Of a stretch of DNA of 49,388 nt, positions 25,700-34,253 are shown one piece after another. Position numbers and translations under genes: made by a program. Position 1 is the stretch's first letter, and the number at the start of each line of letters is the position of its first letter. Source of the DNA: JAGUXG01 sp043798435. Its GTDB lineage: Bacteria > UBA9089 > UBA9088 > JAGUXG01. The notes beneath the pieces were generated by a model. It worked only from the letters and a program-made list of their open reading frames with translations, did not search any database and was not told where the DNA came from. The DNA is taken from NCBI GenBank assembly GCA_043798435.1, contig JAZDOR010000010.1, positions 1-49,388 on the forward strand. The letters are read 5' to 3'.

Positions 25700-26342
25700 A
25701 GTGCCCTCCTCCTACAGAATAAACATAATTATACCCTATCCGCCTAAACAGAAACTTCATTTTCCCAAATTTTTTTATTGCCTTGTCCAATACCTTCCCA
25801 TCATCTTTATCTACAATAATCTCTTCAGTATCCAAGTCTATTGCTACAAATTCACCTTTTTGATGCCCCTTTTCCAGTTCATCCCGATACTTTTCATAGA
25901 TTAAATCTTCAGCTCTCATTCTTACCTTTTTAATTGATTCCGGATGTTCATTCAGCCCTTTACTGATAGTATCAAGCACCAGGTCAAATTTAATCGGCTT
26001 CTCAAGATAGTAATATGCCCCAAGCCTCATTGCTTCCTTGAGAAAAAAGCGAATATGATCCTTTACTGCTGATTCTATCCCTGGAAAACCTGTAATTATT
26101 ATCTTGATTGTTTCAGGAGATATCTCTTTTATCTTTTCTACCAATTTCAACCCATCTATCTCCCCTGGCATTACTAAATCTGTTATTATCACATTATAAG
26201 CCGTTTTTTCTATTTTCTCTAATCCACCGGCTCCATCCTCGGCAACATCAACTGCATAGCCTTCAGCTTGCAAGTTATACTGAAGCTCTTTTCGAGTTAT
26301 CCCTTCATCATCTACTACTAAAATCTTAATTTGATCTTCCAT
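25689..26342 (-). CDS. Response regulator: CheY-like receiver fused to DUF5678-like domain
   Basis: 217 residues. Residues about 5-125 form a receiver: ILVVDDEG acidic pair, phospho-acceptor Asp in VIITDLVMPGEIDGLK, conserved Thr in IIITGFPG and Lys in YLEKPI. A charged linker leads to residues about 155-215 (KGEFVAIDLDTEEIIVDKDD, then a helix and FLFRRIGYNYVYSVGGG), which match the DUF5678 pattern that normally stands as a separate small protein beside clan AA proteases. There is no DNA-binding output. It follows the second kinase by six bases and overlaps the protease gene. DUF5678 assignment is by motif memory. Confidence 0.8.
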   Translation of the reverse strand: MEDQIKILVVDDEGITRKELQYNLQAEGYAVDVAEDGAGGLEKIEKTAYNVIITDLVMPGEIDGLKLVEKIKEISPETIKIIITGFPGIESAVKDHIRFFLKEAMRLGAYYYLEKPIKFDLVLDTISKGLNEHPESIKKVRMRAEDLIYEKYRDELEKGHQKGEFVAIDLDTEEIIVDKDDGKVLDKAIKKFGKMKFLFRRIGYNYVYSVGGGHYDN

Positions 26343-26348
26343 AAAAAC

Positions 26349-28391
26349 TCATTCCTCCTTTTTAATTGGTAATCTGATATTAAAAGTGGTCCCTTTTCCA
26401 GGAACACTTTCAACCCTGATAGTTCCTCCGTGCTCGTGAATAATACGCTGAGCAATTGAAAGTCCCATTCCCATTCCCTTTTGTTTGGTAGTATAAAATG
26501 GATTAAATATATCTTTTATCTTTTCAGGAGAAATTCCATCTCCTGTATCAGAAAAGGTAACAGAAATAACCCCCTTTTCATCAGGAATAATATCAGTGGT
26601 TACTGTCAATACCCCTCCTTTTGACATTGCCTCCTGTGCATTCAACACAATATTCAAGAAAACCTCTTTCATCGGGTCAGGGTCAACTATAACCTTTGGC
26701 AATAAAGTAGTAAACCTTGTCTCTATCTTTATATCCTTGAAAAGGGCTGAATCTTTTAATAGATTCAATGTCTGCTCCAATATAAGATTTATGTTCTCTT
26801 CTCTTCTGGCAACCTCTGATGGTCTGGCAAAATCAAGGAAGTTCTTGATAATTTTAATGCTTCTATCTATCTCCATCTCAATATTCTTGATTCGCTCCTC
26901 TACCTCTGGAGACTTATCAGGAAGTAAACGATTTAACGAATACATAGAAAGAGAGAGATTATTAAGAGGATTTTTAAGTTGATGAGCTACGGTAAAAAGC
27001 AGAGTGCCTGTTACAGTCAATTTTTCTGCTTGAATCAATTCTGCTTGAGCCTTTTTTAATTCCTCATTGAGCTTCTCAATTTTCTCAGCACGGTCTCTAA
27101 TTTCTTGAATCTCCATGGCTACAGCGATTGAGCGAGCGGCATGTCCTGCATATTTTAGAATCAGGTCAGAATCGTATCCTGAAAGATGCCTTTTACTTTC
27201 CTCATTATCTATCTCAATTATCCCAATTGGTTCACTCTCAGCGATTAAAAGAACTAGTAGCCACTCTTTTAACTCAGGATAAAGTGGATGTTGTTCAACC
27301 TCATTAGAATTACACAGAAGGATATTTTCCCCTGTTATATGCTCACAATACCAACGATGTTTATCAGGAGCTAATCCACACAAAAGTTCTACCTCTTTAG
27401 AGTAATCAAGGTCTGCTTCTATACCAGTAATCTTAACAAGCCCCTCTAATCTATTCATATCCTCAGAGAGGCTATATACCCTGAGCCTATCGTAATTACC
27501 AAGCCTCTGAATCCCCTCCAATACTATTCTCAATTGCTCCTTTAATTCCTTCCGTATCTCTACCTCCCCTGTTGTCTGAATGAACCTTTCTCTTTCAGTA
27601 ACATCTGTGAATATCTTTACTCCACCAATTATTCTTCCTTCTTTATTCCTGATTGGGGAGCCAGTGATATCAAAATATTGCAGTTCTTTGCCTTCTCCTA
27701 CAGGCGAAAGCTCAGTGTTACCTCTGGGTGAAGGCTCCCCAATTTCAAACCAACTCCTAAGGGGACAGAAGGGACAGGGTTCTTTCTGGGTTTCATTATG
27801 ATGAAACTCTACCCAACATATTCCACCCACCTTGAGTTCGTAAGGAAACATTCTTCTCAAACTATTGCTTATAAATAGCACCCGATATGTTCGGTCAATA
27901 ATGCTGATACCACTTTTGCACTCGGTTATAATCTGATGCAGCCAGTAGTTTTCTGGAGTGGGTTTCCTTAATTGAAAATCTAATTCCTCCATCTCTGCGA
28001 GGGAATCAAGGATTTCTATTATCTCCCTTGGATCATCGGTCTTATGGATAAACCGGACAGCCCCTGCCTCTAATGCCTTATCATATAACTCCTTATTCCC
28101 AAATTGGGTGAGTTGTATCACCTTAACCTCAGGATATTTTACCTTTATCTCTCTTGTCAGCTCAATCCCATCCATTGAACCCTTTCCTAAGTGCCAGTCC
28201 ACAATAATCAATCTGTAGAGAACAGGGTTTTCTTCAAGGGATTTCAATGCCCCTTGAGAATTCTCTGTTAAATGGACATTGTATCCTCCAGCCTTTAACA
28301 CAACCTTCAACGACTTTCTATATGCCTCTTCGTCATCAACTATAAGCACACAACCTTTACCTTCTTCCATTTTTTTTAATACATCCTTCAC
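26349..28391 (-). CDS. Hybrid histidine kinase: receiver-PAS-GAF-HisKA-HATPase
   Basis: 680 residues, no membrane segment, so cytoplasmic. A receiver (about 13-130) has Asp in LIIVDWHLGKGSMDGIEL and Lys in RFIHKTDDP. A PAS domain (about 150-265) carries a CPFCPL pair in FHHNETQKEPCPFCPL, which might bind metal or sense redox. A GAF domain follows (about 290-420). The kinase core has H in VAHQLKNPLNNLSL, the N box NIVLNAQEAMSKGG, and G boxes SDTGDGISPEKI and GMGMGLSIAQRI. It overlaps the S1 kinase by four bases and feeds the receiver-DUF5678 gene. Confidence 0.9.
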   Translation of the reverse strand: MKDVLKKMEEGKGCVLIVDDEEAYRKSLKVVLKAGGYNVHLTENSQGALKSLEENPVLYRLIIVDWHLGKGSMDGIELTREIKVKYPEVKVIQLTQFGNKELYDKALEAGAVRFIHKTDDPREIIEILDSLAEMEELDFQLRKPTPENYWLHQIITECKSGISIIDRTYRVLFISNSLRRMFPYELKVGGICWVEFHHNETQKEPCPFCPLRSWFEIGEPSPRGNTELSPVGEGKELQYFDITGSPIRNKEGRIIGGVKIFTDVTERERFIQTTGEVEIRKELKEQLRIVLEGIQRLGNYDRLRVYSLSEDMNRLEGLVKITGIEADLDYSKEVELLCGLAPDKHRWYCEHITGENILLCNSNEVEQHPLYPELKEWLLVLLIAESEPIGIIEIDNEESKRHLSGYDSDLILKYAGHAARSIAVAMEIQEIRDRAEKIEKLNEELKKAQAELIQAEKLTVTGTLLFTVAHQLKNPLNNLSLSMYSLNRLLPDKSPEVEERIKNIEMEIDRSIKIIKNFLDFARPSEVARREENINLILEQTLNLLKDSALFKDIKIETRFTTLLPKVIVDPDPMKEVFLNIVLNAQEAMSKGGVLTVTTDIIPDEKGVISVTFSDTGDGISPEKIKDIFNPFYTTKQKGMGMGLSIAQRIIHEHGGTIRVESVPGKGTTFNIRLPIKKEE

Positions 28392-30679
28392 CTTTTATCT
28401 GGCAATTCAATCAAAAATGTAGTTCCTCCAAAGATGACACTCTCTTCCACATCTATCCTTCCTCCCAGGGATCTTATCATATCCTGACAGAGATACAGCC
28501 CCATACCTGTTCCATCCGGCTTGGTAGAGAAGAGTAACTCAAATATCCTTTCAAAGTATTCTTTGTGAATACCAGGGCCATTATCTTTTACCCGAATCTT
28601 GATGGGCAATTCCTGTTTTTCTTCATACAAAAGTTCAACCTCTACCCTACCTGTCCACCTATCAAGATTCTCCATTTCTATCTGTTGAATCCCATTAAGG
28701 AGAATATTAAGGAGTATCTGTTCTAAGAGAAGTCCATTGGATACCTTCAGTCTATTCAATCCTATGGGTTCATCAAACTTAAGATAAATTCTATCTTGTT
28801 TTGCTAATGGCTCTACTGCCCTTATGATATCCTTGATGCAATCTATTATTCTCACTTCTTTAATCCCTACCCTATCATGGGTTTTTACCAATTTCAAAAA
28901 CTGCTCTGATAGATCCCTCAGTTCTTTTGCCTCAGTTCCAATCTCTTTCACAAGACCGCGGATAGCCATTGCTCCCTTATCAATATTCATCTCTAATGCA
29001 GTTATATAGTTTGAGAGGCTACCAACCCTACTTCTTATCTCATGCTCCAGCCCGATATTCAGTCTGCCTACATTGATAAACTTCTGGCTTATCTCAAGGG
29101 ATCTTTTCATCTCAACGTTCATTATGGCTAATCCAAGGAGTTGGGCAGAGGTTTCTGCGCGAAGAAGTTCATTTCCTGAAAAATGTCTCTTTTCAGGATG
29201 GAAGAGAAATAGGGCATGGTTACATCTCTTAGCCGTTTTAATCGGCATCCCAATACAGGAATTAAAATCTATAAGGGAGAGAAGATGCTTGAATCTTGCT
29301 TTCTTCTCATCTAACCCATAAATTTCAAAGATTTCCTCTTCCTCTTCAATCACATCCCTTACAGGGCTATATTGAAGCTGATATTTGATTCTCTCATACC
29401 TCTCTTCATCTATTCCGATAGAATTTATAATCTCTATCTCACGGGTTACAGGATCCATTCTAAATATCGCAGACGCGGATGCACCTGTAGAATCCATTAT
29501 TTTTTCCACCACCCTTTCATACTCTCCGACAGGACTATCGGCTATTGCTTTTGAGACCGTCTGGCTAAAACTCACCTCATCCATCACCGGGATATGAATC
29601 CTATCTTGAGATGGTAAAGGTATTTTCTGACCCCCTGCTATCCTCTCCAATATCGCAGATATCTCCTCTGCTCCTATCGGTTTCTGAAGAATGGTATAGG
29701 GGATGGCCAAATCCTCCCGAGTTATATCGCCTGACAACTCACTGCGACCTGTTATCAACACAATCGGCAGGTTTGGCTTTATCTTCCGAATCTCTTTCAT
29801 TGTCTCAAATCCATTCAGATCAGGCATATATATATCAACAAAGGCGGTGCTGTAATCCCCCTTTCTGACCTTCTCTATTCCTTCTTTACCATTTGAGGCA
29901 ACATCTACCTTATAACCCATTGCCTTGAGCATTTCCTGGAAGGATTTTCTATAACCCTCTTCATCTTCCACCACAAGTATTCTTTCAATCCCTTTAATCT
30001 TTTTTATCCTGTCCTCTTCTGTTTCTATCTCTGGAGTCTCTATAGTTACAGATTCTATAGGTGATTTCCTATCTTCTGAAGGAGGCGATGTATCTTCCTT
30101 GAGCAAAGGATACCTCTTTCCTCCTCCTTCTGCTACCTTCTTGAGATACCCTTTGATACTCAAATCCAGATTTTTTCTCTCCTCGTCAATTTTGGTGACA
30201 ATACAGGTAACATTATCATTAACAAAGAGAGCCTCTTCTGGTTTTTTTACTGGATGCGGGCTGATTTCAGAGAGGGGTATAAACCCTTCCATACCATCTG
30301 ACAGATATACAAACACCCCGGATGGCAGCAATGCTCTAACACTTCCCTGCACCTCTTGACCAATTTTATACTTTTCGCTGAGCTTTTTCCATGCCTCATC
30401 ATGGAGTCGTTTGACACTGGCAACAATCCTTAGCTCTTTGCGAACAACATCAGTAATTACAACCTCAATATGCTCGCCTATCTTTATGCTATCGTAGAAT
30501 GGTTTTATATCCTGAGGATTCCAGGCTAATTCATACAGGGGAATCTTGGCGAAGACACCACTCTCAATCTCAACCACTATTCCATTAATTACCTTTCTTA
30601 AAACCTTAGCCGTTACCTTTTTTCCAATATTCTCTTCCCAAAGCCACTCTTTCCATCCCATATCTTCAATTACCTCCAA
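28388..30679 (-). CDS. Histidine kinase with two N-terminal S1 RNA-binding domains, receiver and GAF
   Basis: 763 residues. Residues about 16-90 and 103-175 are two S1-type OB folds: KVTAKVLRKVINGIVVEIE..., then GQEVQGSVRALLPSGVFVYL and GMEGFIPLSEIS, closed by NLDLSIKGYLKK, exactly as in ribosomal protein S1 and RNase E/PNPase repeats. A receiver follows (about 230-345; Asp in TAFVDIYMPDLNGFETM, Lys in ILQKPIG), then GAF (about 385-530), a HisKA-like helix with H in GLEHEIRSRVGSLSNY and a clear HATPase (QILLNILLNGIQQIE, KDNGPGIHKEYFERIFELL, DGTGMGLYLCQDMI). No membrane segment. First gene of the four-gene operon. RNA binding by a kinase is an inference from the domains. Confidence 0.88.
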   Translation of the reverse strand: MEVIEDMGWKEWLWEENIGKKVTAKVLRKVINGIVVEIESGVFAKIPLYELAWNPQDIKPFYDSIKIGEHIEVVITDVVRKELRIVASVKRLHDEAWKKLSEKYKIGQEVQGSVRALLPSGVFVYLSDGMEGFIPLSEISPHPVKKPEEALFVNDNVTCIVTKIDEERKNLDLSIKGYLKKVAEGGGKRYPLLKEDTSPPSEDRKSPIESVTIETPEIETEEDRIKKIKGIERILVVEDEEGYRKSFQEMLKAMGYKVDVASNGKEGIEKVRKGDYSTAFVDIYMPDLNGFETMKEIRKIKPNLPIVLITGRSELSGDITREDLAIPYTILQKPIGAEEISAILERIAGGQKIPLPSQDRIHIPVMDEVSFSQTVSKAIADSPVGEYERVVEKIMDSTGASASAIFRMDPVTREIEIINSIGIDEERYERIKYQLQYSPVRDVIEEEEEIFEIYGLDEKKARFKHLLSLIDFNSCIGMPIKTAKRCNHALFLFHPEKRHFSGNELLRAETSAQLLGLAIMNVEMKRSLEISQKFINVGRLNIGLEHEIRSRVGSLSNYITALEMNIDKGAMAIRGLVKEIGTEAKELRDLSEQFLKLVKTHDRVGIKEVRIIDCIKDIIRAVEPLAKQDRIYLKFDEPIGLNRLKVSNGLLLEQILLNILLNGIQQIEMENLDRWTGRVEVELLYEEKQELPIKIRVKDNGPGIHKEYFERIFELLFSTKPDGTGMGLYLCQDMIRSLGGRIDVEESVIFGGTTFLIELPDKR

Positions 30680-30724
30680 ATAGTATACTGTCCCTTTGGC
30701 AAATTTTACTATAGTTGAGTAAGT

Positions 30725-31621
30725 TCATAGTATAGGAATTTCCTTTTTTAATCTGTGAAATCCTCGGTAATCTGTGGATTTAAGCTCTTTCTTGGTTTTG
30801 TTTGATGGCAAAAAATTTTGTCCGGTTACAACACTTTTTCCTGTTTTTTGCTCAAGTGCTTTTCTTGCATCTTTGGCGATTTTACCGCCTTTCTTGGCTG
30901 GAATTTTATTCTCTTCCAATCCTTCCGCTTTCTCGGTTTCAGCAATTCTTCTTGTGGAAAGTTCCGCAAGAGCAGTAAAAATCAATTCTTCCTCGCTCAT
31001 ATGATCCCGCAAGTTTTGCGTTTTCAAATTCTTCAAATTTTTATGATCTTTTATAGACAACTCGCTCCATTCTTGATGGATAATATTTGTCAAAATTGCA
31101 AACTCTTCGCCTTTCTTCACGCTATGATCACTCCAATAGTCAGTAAGTTTATTCCTTGTTTCCTGCCCCATCATTCTTTGCTGTATCCACTTTTCGCTTC
31201 GTCCCTGCTTTTGCCAATATTCACGACTGCGATTCAATGCTTTTTCAGGATCAGTCATCTCCTGCATTCTTTCATAGCCTACTTTAGCAAGCCAGAGCTT
31301 AATCGGTTCAGCTTTTTTGCTGGGAACAGATTGAATAAGACGAAGAATTGTTTCTACATCCGCAACATCGGTTTCTCTCATTTTTCCGTCTTGAGCCAAC
31401 ATTTTCAACTGGTCACATTTTGTGACCAGTTCACTCCCCTCATTTTTTAAGCGATTTTTCAGGGTAGTCCAATAACTCTTGGCTTTCTTGTAATCCCTTT
31501 GCTCGGTAAGTGCCGCGATAATATCAATTACGGAAAAATACCAAGTTTCGGTTTTTTCGTCGTAATGACGGCGGATTTTAAAATTTTCGAAGATAGCCAA
31601 TGAGTTTTGATTCTTTTCCAT
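30725..31621 (-). CDS. BRO-N/phage antirepressor-like protein
   Basis: 298 residues from MEKNQNS (31619-31621). The upstream in-frame codons (FAIYFASFVVTLFF) derive from repeat DNA and are not credible. IFENFKIRRHYDEKTETWYF then SVIDIIAALTEQ is the BRO-N DNA-binding fold found in phage antirepressors. The middle (YERMQEMTDPEKALNRSREY) and the basic C-terminal part recur in chromosomal relatives. The last about 15 residues (TDYRGFHRLKKEIPIL) come from an AATCTGTG-type repeat (30747-30783), so the natural end may have been replaced. Role unknown; such genes are often mobile passengers. Confidence 0.7.
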   Translation of the reverse strand: MEKNQNSLAIFENFKIRRHYDEKTETWYFSVIDIIAALTEQRDYKKAKSYWTTLKNRLKNEGSELVTKCDQLKMLAQDGKMRETDVADVETILRLIQSVPSKKAEPIKLWLAKVGYERMQEMTDPEKALNRSREYWQKQGRSEKWIQQRMMGQETRNKLTDYWSDHSVKKGEEFAILTNIIHQEWSELSIKDHKNLKNLKTQNLRDHMSEEELIFTALAELSTRRIAETEKAEGLEENKIPAKKGGKIAKDARKALEQKTGKSVVTGQNFLPSNKTKKELKSTDYRGFHRLKKEIPIL

Positions 31622-31640
31622 ATTTATAAAAAACAGAGTA

Positions 31641-31780
31641 ACCACAAAGGACGCAAAGTAAATCGCAAAGGACACAAAGAGAAAGAATTATGACAGAAAA
31701 CGAAATAGCTAATAAAGCAATTGGTACTCGTAAATTAATTCTTAGCGAACTTTGCGTAATTCTTTGCGTTCTTTGCGGTA
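31641..31780. repeat. Palindrome with GGACGCAAAG arms enclosing a gene remnant
   Basis: The left arm (ACCACAAAGGACGCAAAG..., 31641-31683) is answered by CTTTGCGTAATTCTTTGCG and TTCTTTGCGGT (31750-31779). The apex holds the 5' end of a GxxExxY-type gene. Confidence 0.75.
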
Positions 31781-31803
31781 AAGAATTTAGTAATAACGAT
31801 TAA
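31690..31803 (+). pseudogene. GxxExxY-family gene, 5' remnant
   Basis: The ATG at 31690 opens MTENEIANKAIGT, which matches the start of GxxExxY proteins (MTENEIxxKxIGxAIEVHxxLGPG type). From residue 14 on, the frame runs through the right palindrome arm (LCVILCVLCG) to a stop. The gene body is missing, so only about 13 codons are genuine. Confidence 0.5.
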
Positions 31804-31868
31804 GTCTTAAAATCACATACAGGTGTTCTCATTCTGACTCCTGTATTCTGAATTCTGTATTCTTGCTA
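31800..31868 (-). pseudogene. Four-helix-bundle gene 5' remnant with its heptamer flank
   Basis: On the minus strand ATG at 31830-31832 opens MRTPVCDFKT and stops at 31800. Intact family members begin MR-x-P-x-x-DF/SFxDLIVWQKAH, as at 40770 here. The upstream flank (CATTCTGACTCCTGTATTCTG, broken here only by position) is practically identical to the flank of the intact gene at 40769-40806, down to CTTGCTACC. Confidence 0.55.
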
Positions 31869-31877
31869 CCTGAGCAA

Positions 31878-32792
31878 TTATGGTCTTGGAAGCAAACCAG
31901 CCTTTTCTACAATAACTGGCACAGCCTCTTCCCATTCTATAGCCATAATATGGACACCAGCGACACCCTCAATTTTCTTTAATCTTTCTATAGCCTCTAC
32001 ACATATTTTTATCCCTTCTTCTTTGGGATTGGAAGCCTCCTTTACCCTATTCATCAGTTCTTCTGGCACATTTACGCCAGCAACATTATTATTCATATAC
32101 TTAGCCATACCAAAGGACTTCAGCGGTATCAGACCAACCAAAAGATGAGCCTTTGTATCCAGCCCCATCTGCCTTACCTCTTTCATCCACTCCTCAAGTC
32201 TATCTATATCATAGATAGCCTGGGTCTGAATAAAGTCTGCACCTGCCTGTATCTTCTTCCTGAGCCTGAAAATCCTGATCTCGGTTGGGTCGGAGAATGG
32301 AGACTCAGCCGCACCAATGAACATTCTCGGTTCTACATCCTTAATCTCTTCTCCGCATATAAATTTTTTATCATTACCCATTCCTTTGACTGCTGCCACA
32401 AGCTGAATTGAATCAAGGTCAAAAACATTCTTTGCCTGCGGATGATTGCCAAACTTCTGGTGGTCTCCTGTCAGGCAGAGGATATTCCTTATTCCCAAAG
32501 CATACGCACCCAAAATATCAGACTGCATAGCAATCCTATTTCTATCGCGGGTGACCATTTGCATAATCGGCTCTAAGCCCAAGGAGACCAGAATAGAAGA
32601 TGCAGCTATAGAGCTCATCCTAACAATGGCTGTCTGATTGTCAGTAACATTGACCGCATCAACAAACCCTTTAAGAATCCCTGCCTTCTTTTCAATCACA
32701 GCTCTATCCGCATTCTTTGGGGGGCCAAGCTCAGAGGTAACCACAAAATTTCCAGACGATAAGAGTTTCTCTAAATTACTTCCTGATTTCAT
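31878..32792 (-). CDS. metF: 5,10-methylenetetrahydrofolate reductase
   Basis: Reduces methylene-THF to methyl-THF, in this context the methyl branch of the Wood-Ljungdahl pathway. 304 residues of the MetF TIM barrel: TSELGPPKN with the catalytic Glu, VNVTDNQTAIVRMSS, MQMVTRDRNR, NILCLTGDH and GADFIQTQAIYD. It lies 166 bases downstream of metV in the same orientation. The MetF-MetV pairing is typical of acetogens and related anaerobes, where the complex can couple to Hdr/Mvh-type electron carriers. Confidence 0.96.
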   Translation of the reverse strand: MKSGSNLEKLLSSGNFVVTSELGPPKNADRAVIEKKAGILKGFVDAVNVTDNQTAIVRMSSIAASSILVSLGLEPIMQMVTRDRNRIAMQSDILGAYALGIRNILCLTGDHQKFGNHPQAKNVFDLDSIQLVAAVKGMGNDKKFICGEEIKDVEPRMFIGAAESPFSDPTEIRIFRLRKKIQAGADFIQTQAIYDIDRLEEWMKEVRQMGLDTKAHLLVGLIPLKSFGMAKYMNNNVAGVNVPEELMNRVKEASNPKEEGIKICVEAIERLKKIEGVAGVHIMAIEWEEAVPVIVEKAGLLPRP

Positions 32793-32811
32793 CTTTTTTT
32801 CCTCCTGTAAG

Positions 32812-32968
32812 TGTTTAATCTATCTATCAAAGAGTGTAAGAAGGGGGATAAGGAGATAATGGGGATATGGAGATTATTCATTTTTTAAGGGGATGGAGAT
32901 ACTTATATTATCCCCACATCCCCCTAATCCCTATATCTCCTTATCTCCTCACCTTTTCTTACACTACC
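32812..32968. repeat. GTAACCGTTCAGG-family palindrome, copy B
   Basis: The left part GTAAGTGTTTAATC at 32812, with AGTGTAAGAAGGGGGATAAG at about 32833, is answered by CTTATCTCC and CTTTTCTTACACTACC (about 32939-32970). The right end enters the last codons of metV, whose C-terminal residues (VIAAVV) are encoded by the repeat terminus. Confidence 0.8.
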
Positions 32969-33657
32969 GCAGCGATTACTTCCTTTTTGGTTATGGCCAC
33001 ATCTTCCCTAATTATCCTCCTTGGACCGCCATCCCTCCCGAAAGACCAGTCCTTTGGTGGTTTTATCTCAGCAAGGTTTTCCAGCTTTCCCAAAATCTTG
33101 AGCCTATCATAGATAAGCTGCCAGCCACAAGGGGTCTCTGGACCTACCTCACATTTACCATTATTTGAACCTCCGCAGGGTCCATTCAAAAGGCTCTTTG
33201 AGCAACGGGCTATGGGGCAGATGCCACCAAACTTATGCAATCCACAATCTCCACAAGCCCCGCAGGTCTCTACCCATACCCCCTGTTCCTCTGGCAATCC
33301 AATAAACTTTGTATTCAAGGCTGGATAGATTGGGATTTTCTCAAAGAATTGAGCCATAGCCTGAACACCTACCCCACAGCCCATTGAAAGTATAGCCTCT
33401 ACACCTTCTATCTTACCCTTCAATTCCTCAACAAACTCCCATTCACATTGACGCTGGATACAGGCTTCTGTAATCTCCGGCTCTTTTCCATCAAGCCTCA
33501 AAGCCATCCGTAGGCAAGAGCCTAATATTCCAACCTCCTTTTCACCCCCGGCCATACAAACAGTCACGCAAGTGCCGCAACCCACAACTAATATCTTCTG
33601 ACAATCCGCCACCATAGCCTTTATCTGGACAAGGGGCTTCTGCTGTGCAACTATCAT
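32959..33657 (-). CDS. metV: MetV, zinc-containing partner of methylenetetrahydrofolate reductase
   Basis: 232 residues, Cys-rich. C(G)TCVTVCMAGGEKEVGIL, CIQRQCEW, SMGCGVGVQAMA, ETCGACGDCGLHKFGGICPIARCSKSLLNGPCGG and KCEVGPETPCGWQLIYDRL are the conserved blocks of the MetV/MTHFR C-terminal domain, which binds zinc and Fe-S clusters and passes electrons to MetF. Its ATG overlaps the stop of the upstream Toprim-like gene (ATGA), so metV translation is coupled to the inserted island. Confidence 0.93.
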   Translation of the reverse strand: MIVAQQKPLVQIKAMVADCQKILVVGCGTCVTVCMAGGEKEVGILGSCLRMALRLDGKEPEITEACIQRQCEWEFVEELKGKIEGVEAILSMGCGVGVQAMAQFFEKIPIYPALNTKFIGLPEEQGVWVETCGACGDCGLHKFGGICPIARCSKSLLNGPCGGSNNGKCEVGPETPCGWQLIYDRLKILGKLENLAEIKPPKDWSFGRDGGPRRIIREDVAITKKEVIAAVV

Positions 33658-34253
33658 ATCTTTTCCTCCTTTCTGATAAATTTTAACAAACTTTCTACAT
33701 CACCGATAAAATGCTTAAATGAACTGTCGTTCTTTCCTGCTTCATAAAGATCCATTTCCTGAACAATCTCTTCTGCAAAATCAGGTGCTCCCAGAGGGGC
33801 AACTTTACCACTTTCTTTAATTGCATCATCAAAAAGATTTTTGTAATACCCCTTTTTACACTTAGCCCTTTTAACAGGATGTGTTTTTTTAGTCCCTAAT
33901 ACCTTATTCAGGGCAGAAGCATCCAGCATATACCATTTTTCAATATGTGGATTGGGAATAGCCAAAGCATATAAAGTTAAAGAATTTTCTCCAACAATCT
34001 TGGCTATCTTTTTTCTCATCTCCCTATATGGGTTACAGTTAGAATCAATAGCAACTATCAAAAATCCATCTAATAGACTACCTTTCATATCCCTAAGGAA
34101 GCTTTTAAGTTCAGTGAGAACAGAACCTTTTCCTCCGGAAGCGTTTCTGACAATATGGTCAATCTTTACATTTCGGCAAATCTTTTCTGTCAATGCCTTA
34201 ATAAAAGACTCCTGTGCAATATCTTCTAAAAAGTAGAATACTTTGGATTTCAT
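33654..34253 (-). CDS. Putative Toprim/DUF4276-like nuclease paired with the ATPase
   Basis: 199 residues. The layout suits a Toprim-type OLD-associated nuclease: an early Glu in FYFLEDIAQESFIKAL, an Asp in FLIVAIDSN, then the IPNPHIEKWYMLDASALNKV block that follows in such proteins. The function is inferred from this pattern and from its position immediately after a RecF/OLD-like ATPase, with an ATGA overlap. ATPase-plus-Toprim pairs are common antiphage modules. I do not recognise a named family with confidence. Confidence 0.55.
   Translation of the reverse strand: MKSKVFYFLEDIAQESFIKALTEKICRNVKIDHIVRNASGGKGSVLTELKSFLRDMKGSLLDGFLIVAIDSNCNPYREMRKKIAKIVGENSLTLYALAIPNPHIEKWYMLDASALNKVLGTKKTHPVKRAKCKKGYYKNLFDDAIKESGKVAPLGAPDFAEEIVQEMDLYEAGKNDSSFKHFIGDVESLLKFIRKEEKI

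Noticed and set aside
31622..31675. Upstream extension of the BRO-type gene
   Set aside because: Codons lie in repeat DNA and encode an unrelated hydrophobic stretch; MEKNQNS fits better.
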